The translations under genes and the position numbers were made by a program. A stretch of DNA of 17,965 nt from Lachnospiraceae bacterium. GTDB taxonomy: Bacteria > Bacillota > Clostridia > Lachnospirales > Lachnospiraceae. Position 1 is the first letter of the stretch. Each line of letters opens with the position of its first letter. Below, one piece after another: positions 14,792 to 17,965 of the stretch. The stretch spans positions 1 through 17,965 of the forward strand of contig JAAVAG010000150.1 in the NCBI GenBank assembly GCA_014804185.1. The letters are read 5' to 3'. The notes under the pieces are model-generated. The model searched no databases. It was not told where the DNA came from and saw nothing but the letters and a program-made list of their open reading frames with translations.

Positions 14792-15231
14792 TTATTGAAA
14801 TACTGCTATCCTGTTTTTCTCAATTATGCGGTTCTTCAGCTTTTGCACAAATTCCTCATTTTCCATATCTTTCTCCAGTTCCCATGCGCAGCTGGAACAT
14901 AATGGGATTTTTTTACCACTTTACAATGTTCGAGGCTTACCGGCAAATACTCTTTTCCGGGCATATAAAGCCACTTGCCGCAGGAAGCGCACCTCAGACA
15001 GTTTTTATTTTCAATCAAAGGATAATGCATCAAATGCTCCCTTTGGGCAACCACATCCTCTGCCAGTACGACAAAAGAAGGATGGTGCTTATCCCCTCTC
15101 CTCAGATGCATATTTTTCAGTTCAAGATAGGCTTTCTCCCTAATGTTGACATAACCTTTCTCCCTTCTAAAATCTACATATTTTCTTACTTTTTTATATA
15201 TTGTACCATTCTCTATGCGAATTAACCATCG
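14792..15231 (-). pseudogene. Small zinc-ribbon protein gene, split by a frameshift in a poly-A run; family unknown
   Basis: Two adjoining frames read as one protein. The first is open from 15231 and contains MHLRRGDKHHPSFVVLAEDV (ATG 15111) and CLRCASCGKWLYMPGKEYLP. At the run of seven A (14914-14908) one added A would carry the frame on to IPLCSSCAWELEKDMENEE and an ordinary charged tail ending VFQ at TAA 14794-14792. The switch restores a second C-x2-C (CSSC) to pair with CASC, a four-cysteine zinc ribbon, which supports the joined reading. Without it the frame drifts to a stop at 14836. The true start is unclear. An extended -10 (TGG-TACAAT, 15208-15200) lies upstream, and GGGAGAAAGG followed by ATG at 15153 opens only a 12-codon frame. 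I do not recognise the family. Confidence 0.5.
15200..15208 (-). promoter_or_regulatory. Candidate extended -10 promoter upstream of the zinc-ribbon gene
   Basis: TGG then TACAAT matches an extended -10 box; the hexamer 17 bases upstream (TGGTTA) is weak. The remaining DNA between here and the protease stop (to 15337) is AT-rich. It holds only a weak AAGCAA/TTGCTT stem without a good T run, so I see no clear terminator for the protease gene. Confidence 0.4.
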
Positions 15232-15337
15232 CTATTTTTCAATACTCTTCAAATAATAAATATCTAACCAAAGCAAACACTTTATTCGTTGCTTATATAA
15301 TAAACAAAGTACTCATTAAATCAAATCCATATCCATT

Positions 15338-17113
15338 CTACCCCGGCAGACTATTTTCGAGACACAGCGCCCCATATCCCACCCTTGCATTCGGATACTC
15401 CGTCTCCCCTCTGATCGGCTTAGCCCCCTTCCGCAGATACGCCTTCACCTTTTCCCCATACAAAAACGGGTCGTTCCCCCTTACGATCCCCCACTCCATC
15501 ATCAGAGCCGCCGCACCGCTGACAAAAGGCGTTGCAAAGGACGTTCCGGTCATGGACAGGAAGCCGCCCCGCACATCCGGCGCGGTAATATTCACTCCCG
15601 GCGCCGCCAGATCCGGTTTGACTCCCCCGGGAAGCACCAGCCCCACGGTGCGGTTCTCATAGACATATCCCCTCCCGGAAAAATCCGCATAAGATTCATA
15701 GACCGGATCATACGCTCCCACGCTGATCACCTTAGAGGACGTGGACGGAATCGTCAGGGTGACATCCGGTGAGGAGGCATAAAACCGTGTCGTCTGATTG
15801 CGCACCGCTGCGCTGGGCAGATAAAAATAATACTGGCCCGTCACATTTACGACTGCCTCCAGCGTAAAGGTCCAGATCCCCGGCGTGATATAAGTTCCCT
15901 GGGGAATAAAATCAAAATAGATCTCCTGCACGGTGGCATAAGGAGTCGGCTCTCCCAGATAAATAAGGATCTGTGTCTGCTCCATAATCACCACGCTTTT
16001 TCCCGCGTTTTCCGAAAGTGTCGGAACTGCCGTGCGCTGCCCTCCCGGCGATATCAGCGTGACCCGGTATTGATCCGCATAGTTTTTCCACAGCTGTACG
16101 TTCAGCACCCGCTCATAACTGCCCACCGCCAGTTCTATACGCGCCTCCTCACTGCCCAGCCGCCCCTGCACATGTCCTCCGTCGGCCCCTTCGTTTCCGG
16201 CGCCTACGCAGATGACATTCCTGCCGATCTCCGACACATTGTCTATAAAGCGCTCCAACAGAGAGTTGCCGTTATGAGCGCCGTATGTATTTCCGAAGCT
16301 TAAATTTACCGCCAGAGGCATGGAAAGTTCCTGCGCCCTGCGCACCACATAAACCAGCGCCCGCATCAGTTCCGTTGTCCTGGGAAAGGAGGTTTCTCCG
16401 GGCGACCCAAGCTTTACGACGATGAGTTCGCTCTCCGGGGCCACTCCCTGGTAAGATATCCCGGCCTCCCGCCCGTTTCCGGCGGCGATACCGGCCACGG
16501 CTGTCCCATGTCCGCTGACATCCAGGCTGGGCACGATACGAAAAGCTTCTTCCCTGCTCCCCGCCGCAAGCGCTTCATTGATCCTGTCCGCCGTAAACTC
16601 CGCCCCCACTGTAAATCCATCCGGCGGTCCGGCATCCGTATTCTCCGCACTCAGCGACTGGTCCCACAGATACCGGATTCTCGTAGTTCCGTCAAGCCTG
16701 CGGAACAGATTGTTTCGATAGTCGATTCCCGAATCAATCACCGCGATCAGCGTCCCTTCTCCGGTCAGATAGGGTGCGCGGATGGTCACCGGCAGAATGC
16801 AGGATGCCCTTTTTCCCTCCGATACAGCAAAAAAAAGCCTCTTCGGCTTTTCCACATACTCGATTGCCCGATTCGCCCCTACAATCTCCACCAGTTCTTC
16901 CGGCACATTCAGGATGGCATAGCCGGCAATCAACTCCTCCACTGTGATCCCCATCTGCTTAAGTTCAGAGAGATCTCCGTTATATTTCACAATCAGCTCC
17001 CATGTCCTGGAGCCCGCATAAAATCCAACATTCAGATTTTCTGTCTTTTTTCGAGTTCCCTCCGGCGTCTCCAGCGCCAGATTCAGCATATTTTCCAGTT
17101 TCTGGTTACTCAT
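15338..17113 (-). CDS. Subtilisin-like S8 serine protease (Csp-like)
   Basis: A 591-residue subtilase with the full catalytic set: D127 (AVIDSGID), H202 (SGHGTAVAGIAAG), oxyanion N307 (GAGNEG) and S525 (GTSFATPFVSGAAA). Residues 1-95 look like a pro-domain (IVKYNGDLSELKQMGITVEELIAGYAILNVP) and no secretion signal is visible. About 120 residues of jelly-roll-like sequence (about 330-455) lie between N307 and the serine, as in the clostridial Csp germination proteases and related gut clostridial S8 enzymes. Because the triad is complete, it is more like the active CspB than the inactive CspA/CspC. The start at 17113 has only GGGGAA upstream; TTCACT-17-TATTCT upstream is a plausible promoter. 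The local base composition is richer in G+C than the AT-rich stretch just downstream. No spore-cortex gene is adjacent, so a germination role is unproven. Confidence 0.93.
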   Translation of the reverse strand: MSNQKLENMLNLALETPEGTRKKTENLNVGFYAGSRTWELIVKYNGDLSELKQMGITVEELIAGYAILNVPEELVEIVGANRAIEYVEKPKRLFFAVSEGKRASCILPVTIRAPYLTGEGTLIAVIDSGIDYRNNLFRRLDGTTRIRYLWDQSLSAENTDAGPPDGFTVGAEFTADRINEALAAGSREEAFRIVPSLDVSGHGTAVAGIAAGNGREAGISYQGVAPESELIVVKLGSPGETSFPRTTELMRALVYVVRRAQELSMPLAVNLSFGNTYGAHNGNSLLERFIDNVSEIGRNVICVGAGNEGADGGHVQGRLGSEEARIELAVGSYERVLNVQLWKNYADQYRVTLISPGGQRTAVPTLSENAGKSVVIMEQTQILIYLGEPTPYATVQEIYFDFIPQGTYITPGIWTFTLEAVVNVTGQYYFYLPSAAVRNQTTRFYASSPDVTLTIPSTSSKVISVGAYDPVYESYADFSGRGYVYENRTVGLVLPGGVKPDLAAPGVNITAPDVRGGFLSMTGTSFATPFVSGAAALMMEWGIVRGNDPFLYGEKVKAYLRKGAKPIRGETEYPNARVGYGALCLENSLPG

Positions 17114-17154
17114 TCAAATTCCCCGTACATTTCCCTTATATTCCTCTCTACAGA

Positions 17155-17189
17155 ATATGCGGCGATGCACCGTAAGTGAACCCTGACCT
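17155..17189 (-). promoter_or_regulatory. Candidate promoter of the S8 protease gene
   Basis: On the minus strand TTCACT and TATTCT are exactly 17 bases apart, each matching four of six sigma-70 consensus bases, about 40 bases before the protease start. This is a moderate match and coordinates are approximate to a few bases. Confidence 0.35.
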
Positions 17190-17235
17190 TTCGCCGCCGG
17201 AAAAGAAATGGTTCGTCCACATGGATAAAACAATA

Positions 17236-17264
17236 TTGACGCGAAAATAAATATGGTTTAGTAT
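17236..17264 (+). promoter_or_regulatory. Sigma-70-type promoter of the right-edge AraC gene
   Basis: TTGACG (17236-17241) and TAGTAT (17259-17264) are separated by exactly 17 bases in an AT-rich stretch, about 30 bases before ATG 17294. It points away from the protease gene, so the 180-base gap 17114-17293 is a divergent promoter region. Confidence 0.65.
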
Positions 17265-17293
17265 CTTAATACACGAAAGGAACAGCGCTCCAA

Positions 17294-17965
17294 ATGAAAT
17301 CATCAATGACTAACCGCGAGTATCCCGTTCAGGTCATATGCGCCACGCACAATGATCCTGAACTGTCTTTCGGATGCTCCTGCTGCCATGAGGAAGTGGA
17401 AATTTTATTTGTCCACAGCGGGCAGATTCTTCTGAAAACCGAAGACACCTCTGTCATACTGAAATCCGGTCAGGGCATTCTGATTAACCGGAATATCCCC
17501 CATACTGTGTTTCCCGCCAAACAGGGAACTTTCTCTCTGTACTGCCTGATTTTTGATCCATATTTTCTCTTTGATAACAGACAGCCGGATCTGGCAGACA
17601 AATATCTGGCCCCGATTCTTGACAATCCGGACATCCGCACCCTGTTATTGACGGAAAGTTCTGATTCCTCCTGCGGCCTTCTGTCCGCCGTCAGGGATAT
17701 TATCGCCTGCAATCTTTCGGGTGCTTTCGGCCGTGAACTGTATACCAAGGGGCGACTCTGCCTGTTCTGGCATCATCTTCTCTCCCATTTTCTCTCCCCG
17801 TCCGAAACTGTCGGCGCATGGCGGGTTCCCTGCGCCACCGCCGACGGCATCCGGATCCGGCAGGCCATCCGGTTTATCGAGCAAAATTACACGGAATCCA
17901 TTACGCTGGACGACATCGCTTTTTCCATCCATGTCAGCCGGAGCGAATGCTGCAGATGTTTTAAG
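17294..17965 (+). CDS. AraC-family regulator with cupin domain, C-terminus beyond right edge
   Basis: 224 open codons run to the window end. Residues about 20-100 form an AraC-type cupin sensor (HEEVEILFVHSGQILLKTED, then GQGILINRNIPHTVFP), which in this family binds a small ligand, often a sugar. A helical linker follows. The DNA-binding domain starts near residue 187 (IRIRQAIRFIEQNYTESITLDDIAFSIHVSRS) and is cut within the first helix-turn-helix. AAGGA lies about 12 bases before ATG 17294, a longer spacing than usual; an in-frame ATG four codons later is an alternative start. It is divergent from the protease gene. Its targets may be beyond the window. Confidence 0.9.
   Translation, partial: MKSSMTNREYPVQVICATHNDPELSFGCSCCHEEVEILFVHSGQILLKTEDTSVILKSGQGILINRNIPHTVFPAKQGTFSLYCLIFDPYFLFDNRQPDLADKYLAPILDNPDIRTLLLTESSDSSCGLLSAVRDIIACNLSGAFGRELYTKGRLCLFWHHLLSHFLSPSETVGAWRVPCATADGIRIRQAIRFIEQNYTESITLDDIAFSIHVSRSECCRCFK

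Noticed and set aside
16508..17179. 223-codon plus-strand open frame opposite the protease gene
   Set aside because: It overlaps the catalytic D and H region of the S8 protease on the other strand and has no plausible start site.
1..17965. CRISPR arrays, tRNA or rRNA genes, insertion sequences
   Set aside because: I saw no regularly spaced repeats, no cloverleaf or rRNA signature and no transposase motif or long terminal inverted repeats.

Overview
The window reads as chromosomal DNA of an anaerobic, low-to-mid GC Firmicute, most likely a gut Lachnospiraceae member (Blautia/Clostridium-like). This is an inference from strong GGAGG ribosome sites, LplA/LplB/YtcP-type carbohydrate importers, rubrerythrin, a Csp-type subtilisin and the style of the glycosidases. 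Nearly all genes lie on the minus strand. Only an AraC-type regulator cut by the right edge is on the plus strand.

Reading along the minus strand from right to left: a subtilisin-like S8 protease (17113-15338) is divergent from the partial AraC gene (17294 onward). Next comes a broken small zinc-ribbon gene (about 15231-14792), rubrerythrin (14698-14159) with its own promoter and terminator, then two decayed genes: a short flavodoxin (14006-13531) and a DUF362-type lipoprotein (13500-12962). An intact AraC/YesN-type regulator (12831-11605) ends at a good terminator.

The regulator is followed by a carbohydrate block, all in one direction: a GH43-like gene reduced to pieces by three deletions (11397-10972), an SDR oxidoreductase resembling 3-alpha-hydroxysteroid dehydrogenase (10919-10080), a GH3 beta-glucosidase with reversed domain order (10050-7444), an unrecognised lipoprotein made of four tandem ~105-residue beta-rich repeats (7311-5881), an importer consisting of two permeases (5805-4840, 4825-3953) and a solute-binding lipoprotein (3922-2102), and a GH2 glycosidase (2055 to beyond the left edge).

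The simplest working model is a glycan or glycoside utilisation locus. The AraC protein senses a substrate, the importer (which must borrow an ATPase from elsewhere) brings in oligosaccharides or glycosides, GH3 and GH2 split them in the cytoplasm, and the SDR may oxidise or reduce a released sugar or aglycone. A terminator-like hairpin just before the first permease gene probably tunes or separates the two halves.

Four of the genes in the right half are broken. Two of the breaks lie in poly-A runs one base short of the length that restores the frame, which could be real decay, slippage or sequencing error. The least explained items are the four-repeat lipoprotein, the operator-like dyad upstream of the GH43 remnant, and the zinc-ribbon gene.
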